Positions 37,401-49,146 of a stretch of DNA of 64,000 bases are shown here, piece by piece. Numbering within the stretch: the stretch's first letter is position 1; every line of letters starts with the position of its first letter. A program made the position numbers and the translations under genes. Under the pieces are notes generated by a model. It did not search any database. It saw only the letters and a list, made by a program, of their open reading frames with translations, and was not told where the DNA came from. Source of the stretch: Coix lacryma-jobi var. lacryma-jobi (lineage: Eukaryota; Streptophyta; Magnoliopsida; Poales; Poaceae); NCBI GenBank assembly GCA_009763385.1, contig CM019825.1, positions 3,782,001 to 3,846,000 on the forward strand. Direction: 5' to 3'.

Positions 37401-38547
37401 GTTCACGGAGCTCGCCGATGGCGGAGCTCGACGGCTTTTATAGCCGCGGGACGGAGCTGGGGGGGTCCGGTCAGAAGGGTGGGGAGCGTTCGGGCGACAT
37501 TAATGGAGGTAGGGAGCAGGGTAGGGCGGCTCGACGTGGGCGGGGAGCTCGCGCGCGGCGCGGCGGCTTGCCGGCGGCTGGCATCCGCCCGCTGTCCGCG
37601 GCCGAGGGGAAAGAGGAGGGTAGGGTAGGGGATGGCGAGGCGGCGGTAGGTAGGGGCTCGGGGAGGTCGAGCGCGCTAGCTCTGGCCTTGGGCGACACGG
37701 AACGGGTCAGCCGGGCTCGGCAAGGCTGACTCGGCGTGGCGGAGGTAGGGGACCGGAGAGGTCGAGCGCTCAGCGCTGGCCTCGGGCGACACGGACGCGG
37801 GTCATCCGGGCTCGGCGAGGCTGAGGCTGCGCCGCCGTCGGCCGGGGCCCCCTTGCTTTAAAGCTCGCACAGAGACGTTACCCAATCCTAAATCTACCCC
37901 CTTTCTGAAATTTTGAAATTACTCCCAAAACTTGAACTACACAAAGAAAACTCAAAACACCAAAGTTGCTTAAAATTTTGAGATCTACAACTTTGCCAAT
38001 ATAAACTTTTTCTGAAACTCAAAAGTTTTTGAGATAATTTTGAAAACCGAAAAGGGGACAAAATTGAAGTTTGAGGGAATTTGAAATTACTTCTGATTTT
38101 ATATTGAAACTTGAAAATCTGCAAATACCAAAGTTGTTCCTTTTGACAAGATCTACAACTTTTCTCATTGGGCCAACTTCAAATTTTGAATAGTTTTTAA
38201 ATTAATAAAAGAGGGGTAAAAACCAGGGTTTGGAAATCAGGGTTTTTCAAAAGGAATTTAAATTCTATTTCTGATTTTGAACTTTGATCAACACAACAAA
38301 ACATCAAGACACTCAACTGAACAAGATTCACACAAAGCTAGACACAAAGATGAAATTACCATTTTGCCCTTATAGGAAGATTTGGGCCTTTAGGGTTTTT
38401 GAAAAAGAGATCACTACACAAGTCACCTCAGAAAAAGGTAAATGCAAAACAAACATTAGGCAAACATAAGTGCATGACAAGAATGATTAATGACTAAAGA
38501 TGATGACATGTCAGGTTAATTACATATTAATCACCATAGGTGTTACA
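34475..38547 (-). repeat. 3' LTR of the Tekay element
   Basis: On the minus strand it begins TGTAACACCTATGG at 38547 and ends CCGCCACA at 34475. It includes a GC-rich block (about 36890-37860) within AT-rich sequence. It matches 42780-46854 almost base for base. Confidence 0.95.
37434..37446 (-). promoter_or_regulatory. TATA box in the Tekay LTR
   Basis: Minus strand GGCTATAAAAGCC, repeated at 45740-45752 in the 5' LTR. It sits inside the GC-rich block, so U3 would be about 1.1 kb and R plus U5 almost 3 kb. Assigned by motif and position only. Confidence 0.6.
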
Positions 38548-38548
38548 G

Positions 38549-38562
38549 CCTTCCCCCCTAAA
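38549..38562 (-). other. polypurine tract of the Tekay element
   Basis: Minus strand TTTTAGGGGGGAAGGC directly precedes the 3' LTR start at 38547, as expected for the plus-strand primer. Confidence 0.8.
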
Positions 38563-38618
38563 AGAAATCTCGCCCCGAGATTCTGCGTCTTAAGAAGGAC
38601 AAAGACAAAACTTTACAT

Positions 38619-41600
38619 CTATAGAGTATCGAGAAAGTCGGGATAGTTCTTCGCTAAGAAGTCTTCAGATTCCCAAGTGGCTTCTTCTTCAGAGTGTTGG
38701 TTCCACTGGATCTTGTACCATCTTGCGGTAGTCCTCCGGGTAACACGGTCCTTGTAATCCAACACGCGAACTGGATACTCGGAGTATGACAGATCGGGTT
38801 CTAACTCAACACCTTCAACTTCCACCACGTGTTCGGGTATTCGGAGACATTTCTTGAGTTGGGAGACGTGAAACACATTATGGACTGCGGAAAGATGATC
38901 GAGCAACTTCAATTTGTAGGCTACCTTGCCACAACGTTCCAGAATTTCAAAGGGACCAATATAGTGTGGTGCTAACTTTCCCTTGACTCCAAAACGAGTA
39001 ACTCCTTTGGTGGGTGAGACCTTCAGATACACATAATCCCCGATCTGGAACTTCAGAGGTCGACGTCTCTTGTCAGCATAGCTTTTCTGTCGAGACTGCG
39101 CAATCTTCATATTCTCTTGTATTTGCTTGACTTTTTCTTCCATATCTTTTACTAGGTCAACTCCAAAGAATTCTCTTTATCCAGGTTCAGACCAACTGAG
39201 AGGTGTACGACAACGACGACCGTACAGTGCTTCAAAGGGTGCCATTTTAATGCTTTCTTGGTAACTGTTATTATATGAGAATTCTGCCAAGGGCAAACAC
39301 TCATCCCAAGTATCTGCGAAGGTGAGCACGCAGGCTCTCAACATGTCCTCTAACACTTGGTTGACTCGCTCAGTTTGTCCATCCGTTTGTGGGTGATATG
39401 CTGTGCTATGCAAGAGTTTGGTTCCAAGTGAGGTATGGAATGCTTTCCAGAACTTTGCGACAAACTGAGTACCATGATCAGAGACAATGGTCTTGGGTAT
39501 GCCATGGAGTTTTACTATGTTGTTCTTGTACAAAGTGGCATAAGTGGGGACAGTGTAGCTAGTTTTGACTGGCAGGAAATGAGCTTGCTTAGTGAGGCGA
39601 TCCACGATCACCTAGATGGAATCAAAACCTCTTGATGTCTTGGGTAGCCCATTGATAAAATCCATACTGATATCGTCCCACTTCCAAGCAGGTACAGGTA
39701 AAGGTTGCAATTCTCCTCCGGGCTTCATGTGTACAGCTTTGATCCTCTGGCAAGTATCACATCGAGCGACATACCGGGCGATCTCAATCTTCATCTTTGT
39801 CCACCAGAATCTCTGCCTCGAGTCTTGGTACATCTTGTTGCTGCCGGGGTGGATGGAGAATCTAGTCAAGTGTGCTTCATCAAGGATTAACTGCCTCAAC
39901 TCAGGCACTTTGGGAACTACCAGTCGGTTTTTGAACCAAACCACTCCTGCATCATCGATCCTGAAACAATCAGCTTTTCCGGTTCGGATCCTTTCGACGA
40001 TGTGCTTGATTCCAAGGTTATCCTTTTGAGCCGCAATGATCTGTTCCCTGATAGGTGTTTCTATCCTGATATTATTCAGAGTTCCCTGCGGAACCATCTC
40101 AATACCCAGCTTTTCCAATTCATAACATAGGGAAGAATCATAGGGTTTCATCACCAGACAGCTGCAGTATGACTTGCGACTGAGCGCATCGGCGACTACA
40201 TTCGCCTTACCCGGATGGTAATGTACTTCGAGATCATAATCTTTTATTAACTCAAGCCATCTTCTCTGTCTCATATTCAGTTCTTCTTGAGTGAAGATAT
40301 ACTTCAGGCTTTTGTGATCTGTGTACACATTGCAGGCACTACCCAACAAATAATGGCGCCAGATCTTTAAGGCATGCACCACTGCTGCTAACTCAAGATC
40401 ATGGGTTGGATAATTCTCTTCATGTCGCTTAAGCTGCCGTGAGGCATAAGCGATCACTCGACCTTCTTGCATCAAAACACAGCCCAAACCAGTACCAGAT
40501 GCATCACAATAGACATCAAAGGGCTTTTCGATGTTCGGCTGGGCTAGCACTGGTGACGTGGTTAACAGTTTCTTCAATGTCTGAAAGGCTTGTTCACAAG
40601 CTGGTGACCAGACAAACTTCACAGAATTCTTTAACAACTCGGTGATAGGCTTGGCGATTCTGGAGAAATCCGGAATGAAACGGCGATAATATCCAGCCAT
40701 TCCCATGAAGCTGCAGACTTCATGAACAGTGGTAGGTGGCTTCCAATCCAGAATGTCTGCCACCTTTCCGGGATCAACTGACACTCCTTCAGCGGATAGG
40801 ACATGACCAAGAAACTGTATCTGATCTAACCAGAACTCACATTTACTGAACTTGGCATAGAGCTGATGATCTCTGAGGCGGGATAGAACGATACGAAGGT
40901 GTTCGACATGCTTTTCAGGGGTCTTTGAGTAGACAAGAATGTCGTCAATGAACACGACCACAAATTTATCGAGCTCCGGCATGAATACGGAGTTCATGAG
41001 GTACATGAAGTGGGCAGGGGCATTGGTCAAGCCGAAGGACATGACCAAGTACTCATATAGGCCGTATCTGGTGGTGAAAGCGGTTTTAGGAATGTCTTCG
41101 GGACGTATTTTTATTTGGTGGTAGCCAGATCTGAGGTCAATTTTGGAGAATACTCTGGCTCCAGCTAGCTGGTCAAAAAGAAGGTCGATACGAGGCAAGG
41201 GATATTTATTTTTGATGGTGACTTCATTGAGTGGGCGATAATCAATGCATAATCTGAAACTCTTGTCTTTCTTCTTTACAAAGATTGCAGGACAGCCCCA
41301 AGGAGATGAACTTGGGCGAATGAAGCCCTTATCCAGCAACTCTTGTAACTGGATTTTTAGCTCTGCCAACTCTCTAGGAGGCATTCGGTAAGCTCTGCGG
41401 GATATAGGAGCAGTCCCGGGCTTAAGCTCTATGGCAAACTCAACATCACGATCAGGAGGTAGACCAGGTAAGTCCTCTGGAAAAACATCAGGAAATTCAC
41501 AGACCACGGGGATGTCTCTGGTCTCTTGAACATAGGTGGTATTCAATTGGGTGACTGCTGGTTTCGGAGGCATTGGAAGTTGGAGAAGGAGCTTGGAGGT

Positions 41601-41939
41601 ACTGTTAGGAATGTCCACTCTCACAACCCTATTCAGGATGTCCATCATGGCTTTATACTGGCACATCCAATTCATGCCTAAAATGACATCTATTTCCTGA
41701 TCACGAAGCACTATCATGGTGGTAGGAAATACATGTTTCCCCAACATCACTGGTATATTACGAATTACCTCCTTAGTACTTATACGCCCTCCAGGCGAAA
41801 ATATGCAGAAATTTTCTTTCAATTCCCCAATTGATATCCCATGCTTAGAGACAAATGTACGACTGATGAAGGAATGCGATGCACCGGAATCAAACAACAC
41901 GACTGCAGGATGATTGACAACGGGAAACCTACCGATCAT
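38619..41939 (-). pseudogene. Tekay pol: protease, RT, RNase H, integrase, chromodomain
   Basis: A single minus-strand frame. Protease LFDSGASHSFIS is followed by reverse transcriptase (FRLCIDYRPLNEVTIKNKYP, VVFIDDILVYS), RNase H (FDVYCDASGTGLGCVLMQ, YTDHKSLKYIF) and integrase with HHCC zinc region (CDTCQRIK), DFINGLP, VSDHGTQFVAKFW and DGQTERVNQ. The C-terminus has the GPFEILER module and a chromodomain-like YPVRVLDYKDRVTRRTTARW. In-frame stops are TAG at 39612-39614, where tryptophan is usual, and TAA at 39177-39179. Apart from these the frame is open. Confidence 0.93.
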
Positions 41940-42439
41940 GACGGGCTCCCCTTCTGGGATGTCGCTGACAGTGGTGTAGTAGACTTGCCCGTGCTTCTTG
42001 ACAACCTTGCCCTTCTGAGCATGCTGCTGCTGGACACGGTACTGCTGCTGCTGAGGTCCTCCTCATGAAGCATGTCATTGAACTGTTCAATCTGAGTTGT
42101 GTACTGCCGCAGTCCGTGAAGCTCGGCTCTGGTGACGTCCTCGCGAATCCAAGTGGCATCGCGCTGCTGGATGGCGCGGATCACGTTCCGGTTGGCCTGC
42201 TCCAGGGAGGCTCGGGCCTCATAGAACTCCAAACGTGAGTGGTAGAAGTCATGCTCCAAGTTCTCCAGCTCAGCCTTCAGATTCTTGATCTCCTCCTTTA
42301 GGTGTTTGCGGGTGCGACGGGGAAAGCGACGACCGTTGGAGGCTTCACCAGTCTCTTCTCCAGTGCGTGGTGCCAGCTGGTGGCGTGGCACACCATTGGG
42401 TCCAGTCGACTTGCGAGCAGTCAGCTTGATACGAGCCAT
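41936..42439 (-). pseudogene. Tekay gag remnant with histone H3-like N-terminus
   Basis: 167 codons from ATG 42439. The protein starts MARIKLTARKSTG and continues with a basic stretch and a coiled-coil region (about residues 45-80, EEIKNLKAELENLEHDF). Near 42066 it shifts out of the pol frame. The capsid core and CCHC knuckle expected between here and protease are missing, so most of gag is deleted. The residual frame ends in ATGA overlapping the next ATG in the pol frame. The N-terminal peptide resembles the histone H3 tail. No known role is assigned here. Confidence 0.8.
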
Positions 42440-42764
42440 GTCTGGATAAGGTAAGTTGGATGAGGAGTGAAAAGGCTAGCAAGAAAAAGGTAAAGGCATA
42501 CTACCCCAACGAACTTAGAGAGGAAGTTATTATGTTAACTTAAGTGAATATGACATGATGCATGAATCGTTCCTACGGAACAAGGCAATGCAATAAATAA
42601 ATAAGGTACATAGGGCTTAAAACATGTTGTCTCGCTATCTAGTGTTGCCACACACAAGACAAGATAAGAGAAGCAATTTGGACTCAAAATAGTCAAGTTT
42701 AGTTTGTTTGGACTCAAAGATCTTTTGAAGTTTTCGCAAGAACACTGCAACGTTATAGTGAGAT

Positions 42765-42776
42765 GCTCCGATACCA
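42765..42776 (-). other. primer-binding site of the Tekay element
   Basis: Minus strand TGGTATCGGAGC lies three bases after the 5' LTR end at 42780. It differs at one base from the standard initiator tRNA-Met site TGGTATCAGAGC. Confidence 0.88.
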
Positions 42777-42779
42777 CTC

Positions 42780-45700
42780 TGTGGCGGAACGGCCCTAATC
42801 CCATGGCCCACAGGTCCCCGTCAGCCTCTGACAGCCGAACCGATGTTCCGTGTGATTAAGACTGTTCGTCACTGGGCTGCATCAGTGCCCATTGTCCGCA
42901 GGATCATCTCACAATTCGGTCACAGCACTGGATACTTTTACAAATAACATCGGAATACAGAGCGGAAGACTTAAATAACATTAGTTTTACAAACCGAGGT
43001 TCCAAATAAAATTAAAGGTGCAGTTATTACAAACCATGTTCGGGTAATAGAAATAGGCAACGTAGCGGAGTACAACAAAATAAGATACTCATGATCACCC
43101 AGCCCGAGGGTGTACACTTTACTCTTCGGCCTCATCGGCCTCTTCCTGGGCGATGGTCATGCAGCAGGGCGCAAGACACATCGGGGACTCAGTCATACCT
43201 GCAGCATGGGTAACAAACCCTGAGTACTGGGGTACTCAACAAGACTTACCCGACTAAAGAAAAAGGGGAGAAGACTCAAGAATGAGAGGCTTAGGTAGTC
43301 AAGGTAAGGCTTAAGCAAGATCAAGTATTTTGCAGAAAAAGCATTTTGAAACCTTGTTTTATTTTTGGAAAGATTCCAGTATTTCTCAATTCTTCAACGT
43401 TCATGATTCATTTTACCTTTCAAAACATACCTAGTTGAGAACCACTCTCCGTTGACAGCCAGTGACCAAGTCTCCATAACCGAGGAGCAACGTTAATCCG
43501 GATAAATAATACTCAGCTGAGGATCCCTATCCACACTGCATATGTAGCACCCAAGCTTGCATATGCCAACTCGTCTACCACGATTCCTCCAAGATTGGGC
43601 CCGGTCCTACGCCACCCGGAAGTACAGTACACCACTCCTATCCAGGTACGACGACCACGTGGGTACATGCTACTTCCGCCATCTCTCAACTCCCAGTGCG
43701 CGGTTGTCGGTCCAATAAAGGATTCCTCGGAGCCAGAGCTTTCCGAAGTATGTGAATAGTTGCAAGTCTTGGCCAGCAGGCCCCCATACGGATGGTCCCT
43801 AAATTTTTCCGCCAGCGACAAGCACCTCGGGACTCTAACCCAAGAGTACAGGTTCTGTCGGTTTTTCAACCCTGTCCCGGTCGGTGTCAACTGTTGAGTC
43901 CCGGACTACAACATGACGGCACCGTACGCTCGGACAACCTCTCCTCACTGTTGACTAGGTACGGATCAGATACTTAGTCAACAGGCAGGGAGTAAGCCAA
44001 ATTCCCATAAAAATTCTTTGAGTGATCACACTTTTGAAATTGGCATTTTTATTGCAAATCTATTGTATAGCATCACTAAGCATTTTGCAAATTGTTTTTA
44101 AACAGGGCAGGTGGATCTTCTGGTGGAGGTAAACAATGCAGGTAATAGGTCATCACACAACTCCTATAACCTAATGCAGTAGTTTTAACTTAAAAGCATT
44201 TAAGTAAACTTTTGTGAAAACAACGAAGGGTTAAAATGCACCGGGGCTTGCCTTGAAGAGCAAAGAGGACAGGCTCGGGGTCGGCAGTGCAGGTGTCGGA
44301 GCCCGGGGTCGTCTCGGGGGTAGGTTCGTCAGCGGCTGCCTCGACTTTGATGTTTTCTCCTTCGGTCACTATACGGATGCAATGATGTATGCTTATGAGG
44401 ATGCTGACATGAACAAAACAGCACATGACAAAACCACTGATTCTAGAGTACAACTTTCTATCGTGTAAGTAACTCCTTAGTGTGGACATAAAGTTACTTA
44501 TCTGTATCCCTAAGCAAAATTAATCAATCTATTAAACATCATTTATCCGACCTAAACACAAATCATGCATGGCATCACAAACATCATAGACCAAATGGGT
44601 GGGGGTCTATGAACAGCAAACAATCCCAAAAGTCACATCACAGGGCATACAACATGAATCCTAATTGCTTTTCTATTTTTCCTAATTATTTAAAAAGGTC
44701 ATTTTATGCAGTTGCTCCAAAATTTACCAAATTAATCCCATGGGTTCATTATGGTATAAATAGATGGCAAAACAAATTTCAAAAATTTTGGAGATCATTA
44801 AGGTGCTTAACAAAAATCAAACATTTAATTAACAAAAGGCACTATTCAACATTTAAAATAAATGCTCAAAAATCAACTTGTTCCAAAAGACTTCAAAATT
44901 TCACCAGAGACTAAACATGTCATAACTAGCACATAAAAATTTATCTCATGATTTTTGGAGCTATACATGATTTTCTAAAAATCTAAAACTATTCATTTCT
45001 TAATTAAAAGGGAGATTTTTTATTTTCAAATTTTTGCACAAAATTCAAGTTTCATATTTTTCTAAAATACTACAAGGTATAAAGAGTCTACCATCAATTT
45101 TTCAGAATTTTTGGAGCAACACAGAAAATCACACAAAAAGATGAAAAAGGAACACTATTCACATCTTTCCAAAAAGGAAAAAGAGCACTGTGCTCCTTCC
45201 TCGCAGGGCTCGGGCGAATCGCGCGGCGGACCGCAGGGCTCGGGCCAATCGCAGGCGAGGCGGACGGCGAACCGGCCGCTCGGGGCTCGCGCTGGGAAAG
45301 CCGAGGGTGGAAGAAGATTCGCGAGCTCACCGTGAGTCGGGAGGGAGGCTCGGCGAGGCGGTGCAGGGTCGGAGGAGGGAGCTCGTCGGTGGCGGCGCCT
45401 CGGCGGAACTTCTCGGCGGCGAGCGGCGTTCCGGCGGCTCTGTCCACCAAGAGGGGGTTACCGATGTGCGGATAGGAGCGCAAGGAGGCAAAGAAGATGA
45501 AGCAGGGGTCGGAGGGAAGAGAGAAGCACTCACGGCGGCGAATTTCTCGCTTAGCCGAAACGCGGCCGTTTGCCGGAGTCGGGGACGAAGCTCCTGCGCT
45601 GGCGAGAGGAGGGCGGAGGGGTGAAATTGGTTGCCCGGGAAGGTGGAGAAGCTCAAGGCGAAGGCAGCGGCGGGCTCGGCGGGCTCTGGGGAGGCTTGGT

Positions 45701-46854
45701 GGCTCGGGTTCACGGAGCTCGCCGATGGCGGAGCTCGACGGCTTTTATAGCCGCGGGACGGAGCTGGGGGGGTCCGGTCAGAAGGGTGGGGAGCGTTCGG
45801 GCGACATTAATGGAGGTAGGGAGCAGGGTAGGGCGGCTCGACGTGGGCGGGGAGCTCGCGCGCGGCGCGGCGGCTTGCCGGCGGCTGGCATCCGCCCGCT
45901 GTCCGCGGCCGAGGGGAAAGAGGAGGGTAGGGTAGGGGATGGCGAGGCGGCGGTAGGTAGGGGCTCGGGGAGGTCGAGCGCGCTAGCTCTGGCCTTGGGC
46001 GACACGGAACGGGTCAGCCGGGCTCGGCAAGGCTGACTCGGCGTGGCGGAGGTAGGGGACCGGAGAGGTCGAGCGCTCAGCGCTGGCCTCGGGCGACACG
46101 GACGCGGGTCATCCGGGCTCGGCGAGGCTGAGGCTGCGCCGCCGTCGGCCGGGGCCCCCTTGCTTTAAAGCTCGCACAGAGACGTTACCCAATCCTAAAT
46201 CTACCCCCTTTCTGAAATTTTGAAATTACTCCCAAAACTTGAACTACACAAAGAAAACTCAAAACACCAAAGTTGCTTAAAATTTTGAGATCTACAACTT
46301 TGCCAATATAAACTTTTTCTGAAACTCAAAAGTTTTTGAGATAATTTTGAAAACTGAAAAGGGGACAAAATTGAAGTTTGAGGGAATTTGAAATTACTTC
46401 TGATTTTATATTGAAACTTGAAAATCTGCAAATACCAAAGTTGTTCCTTTTGACAAGATCTACAACTTTTCTCATTGGGCCAACTTCAAATTTTGAATAG
46501 TTTTTAAATTAATAAAAGAGGGGTAAAAACCAGGGTTTGGAAATCAGGGTTTTTCAAAAGGAATTTAAATTCTATTTCTGATTTTGAACTTTGATCAACA
46601 CAACAAAACATCAAGACACTCAACTGAACAAGATTCACACAAAGCTAGACACAGAGATGAAATTACCATTTTGCCCTTATAGGAAGATTTGGGCCTTTAG
46701 GGTTTTTGAAAAAGAGATCACTACACAAGTCACCTCAGAAAAAGGTAAATGCAAAACAAACATTAGGCAAACATAAGTGCATGACAAGAATGATTAATGA
46801 CTAAAGATGATGACATGTCAGGTTAATTACATATTAATCACCATAGGTGTTACA
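42780..46854 (-). repeat. 5' LTR of the Tekay element
   Basis: About 4075 bases with the same ends as 34475-38547. It carries the TATA box at 45740-45752 driving transcription toward gag. Open frames inside it are repeated in the other LTR and are not considered genes. Confidence 0.95.
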
Positions 46855-46859
46855 CCTTA

Positions 46860-48778
46860 TTAGCCTTTTCAACTTCAATCAACCGATCATTCAGATGGTG
46901 AAGATTATAACTCGCCCTCCGGCGCGCCGACCGGTTAAGGAGCATCAACTCAGCCACTTTGACATCGATGTCATCGTGAAGGTTGTCCAAAGGCTCGTTG
47001 GCCAGTCGAAGCTCCGCTTCCGGCACACAGATACGGTTAAACACCCGTCCAAGAAAACGCCTTTCCTCCGGAGCACACTGTAAGTGACACTCTCGAAGAT
47101 CCGGACTCGTGAAAAGCTCTGTTGCCGGATCGGAGACTCCAATTTTCTTGGCAAAATAAGGAAGGCTTGATCGGCTAGCCTCGCCATACGGCCTCTTCCC
47201 GGGGGTCCGGTCAGATTCAAGATCACTAGTAAACTCAAAACCATCGACCCAAATGTGCGAGCCAGCAAACTCGGGGAACGACCCTCGTGGAGGACTCTCT
47301 GGCTCAAAGTCTCGTATGATGTCATCAATACTTCGGGTAGCCGCAGCACCAGCACCAGACGAGGCTATCCCTTTTCCTCGATCATCCTCAATGGACACAT
47401 CTTCATCAGAGTTACCTCGCTACTAGAGGTATCACTAACCTCATCAGATGAGTCCTCTTCAGTACCCCCTCCTTTTCGTCTTCTTTCTCCTCCTCCTTTT
47501 CATCATCGGAGACACCTTCGTCATCCGAGATCTCGATTAAAGCACTAATCCCGCCTACGCGGGGCACCCGTCCTCCAACCTTACCAACGCCTCGGCCGCT
47601 CGAAACAATGGCCGAGGAAGAGGAAGCACCAACGACACCTGAACCTACCGCGACCTTCGTCGCAAGCGATTTCACCCGGCCGCCGACGCCGCCGCGGCCA
47701 CGACCACGACCCCTCTTCGGTCGCGAAACAATCTCCTTACCTTCTGTAGCTGCACGTTTCCGTTTCTTCGGCGCATCTTCGCTCGAAGGAGCGGGCCAGT
47801 CGCGTACTGGATCCCAAGGATGTCAAATAGCCTATTGACCCGACCTCCGCTGCCCACCGAGCTATGGATTGCTTTAACCTCTAGCGTGGACAGCTTCCCA
47901 ACAAGTTCCTCCGCCCACTGCTGAACACGCTTGTAGACAGCCTCGACCCCATCCTCTCGCCTGGGAAACTTCTTGAGGGTATTTTCCCAGACCTTGTTCA
48001 GGTCCACCTTCGGCTTCTTCAAACCCCTACCCTCGTACTTGGGGTCATCCTCAACCTTGAACCATGCCTGCCTCCGGCTGAGAGGCCAAATCTTGGCACA
48101 GCAGTATTCCTCTACCAAATCACAAGCACACTGAGAGCGTGCAACGACCCTCAAACAGTCAACATCAGTGTGAGCCTCGGTGCTCATCTTAGCTTCGGCG
48201 CTCACGTCACCAAGCAACGGAAGCTCGCCGCAAAGCTCGACATTATCACTGAGCTTATAGTAAAACCAAAGTCCTACCATCCGCTGGTCCACTTATTCTT
48301 CTGGGCCTGTACCGGCAACTCCGATCCGGCGCGATGACAGAAAGTGTACACCACGAACTGACCAAGGCAGGCGTTACCTCCGCTGTCAACAACCTTGCGA
48401 GGCTGCATGTGCACACGATGGGTTCGAACAAATCCCTCGACATGAGGAACAATACCCTGAGAACGGCACGCCCAGCCATAAATAGACATCTTCGTGAAGC
48501 ACGAAGGTGTCAGCTGATGGAAACGCAAATTGAACCTTCGCAGAACCGAGTTCACGAAGGAATCAGCAGGGAAGCGCAGACCAGCTGAAAAGAACTCCTC
48601 AAATAAAACAACCTCGTCTGCGTCCGGCTTCAGCACTGTCTCCCCAGCACTAGTCCTAGCCTTCCCATCCTCTATCCAACCTCGCTTGACGTAAGCAGAC
48701 AACTCCGAACTCAAAGGTTACCCCCTCATCTGCTGCGGAGGGAGAAACAACTCGAGTCGTCTGCTTAGACCTAGCCAT
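46860..48778 (-). pseudogene. 5' part of the Tat antisense gene (gypsy-type transposon protein)
   Basis: Minus strand from ATG 48778, protein start MARSKQTTRVVSPS. A one-base offset near 48715 leads to SSELSAYVKRGWI and a region like the plant 'putative gypsy type transposon' family (LFEEFFSAGLRFPADSFV, RRFNLRFHQLTPSCF). A frame change near 48290 leads to DLVEEYCCAKIWPLSRRQAW. Around 47800-47690 another change leads to KKRKRAA, a nuclear-localisation-like signal, and RGRGRGG, AT-hook-like. An acidic run (SDDEKEEEKEDEKE) follows, then 47398-46860. Frame changes may be mutations or introns. The frame continues exactly across the Tekay insertion into 34474. Confidence 0.75.
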
Positions 48779-49146
48779 CTCTCAGACTACCACCTTCGAA
48801 GGACGCAAAACTCACAACCTTCGAAAACAGGCAAAAACAACCTTCGCAACAAGAAATGCGCAGCAGCAGGATGGCTAGGGCAAAGAAGGGCACAAACTCA
48901 AACCCCCCACCAACTCCAACTATTTATAGGCCATGAGGCAAGTCACCCCACCCGACAAAACCGGCGCGACAACCGAAATCCACGGCGCAAAAAACGAAAC
49001 AGACTTCTACTGTACAAATACAATACAACGGCCCGACCCAAAAGCAGCCGCGGGCGTCGCTGCCAAGGGTCTCGTCACATTTCACGACAAAGAGCGCTGC
49101 TTGGGCCTAAATACTGTTCTTTAGATCCAAGGCAACGAGGGGCTAC

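Larger units (their letters stand above)
34475..46854 (-). mobile_element. Tekay/Del-type chromovirus (Ty3/gypsy), recent insertion
   Basis: Minus-oriented gypsy element with LTRs 42780-46854 (5') and 34475-38547 (3'), flanked by CCTTA at 34470-34474 and 46855-46859. The LTRs are unusually long at about 4.07 kb and nearly identical; I counted about ten differences by eye. Its primer site fits initiator tRNA-Met, pol order is protease, reverse transcriptase, RNase H, integrase, and a chromodomain ends the protein. These features fit the Tekay/Del chromovirus lineage. Gag is largely deleted and pol has two in-frame stops. It is inserted inside the antisense gene of the Tat element. Confidence 0.94.

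Noticed and set aside
34800..37860. Several open frames within the Tekay LTR, repeated at 43100-46170
   Set aside because: They occur identically in both LTRs, follow the GC-rich composition and have no recognisable domain.
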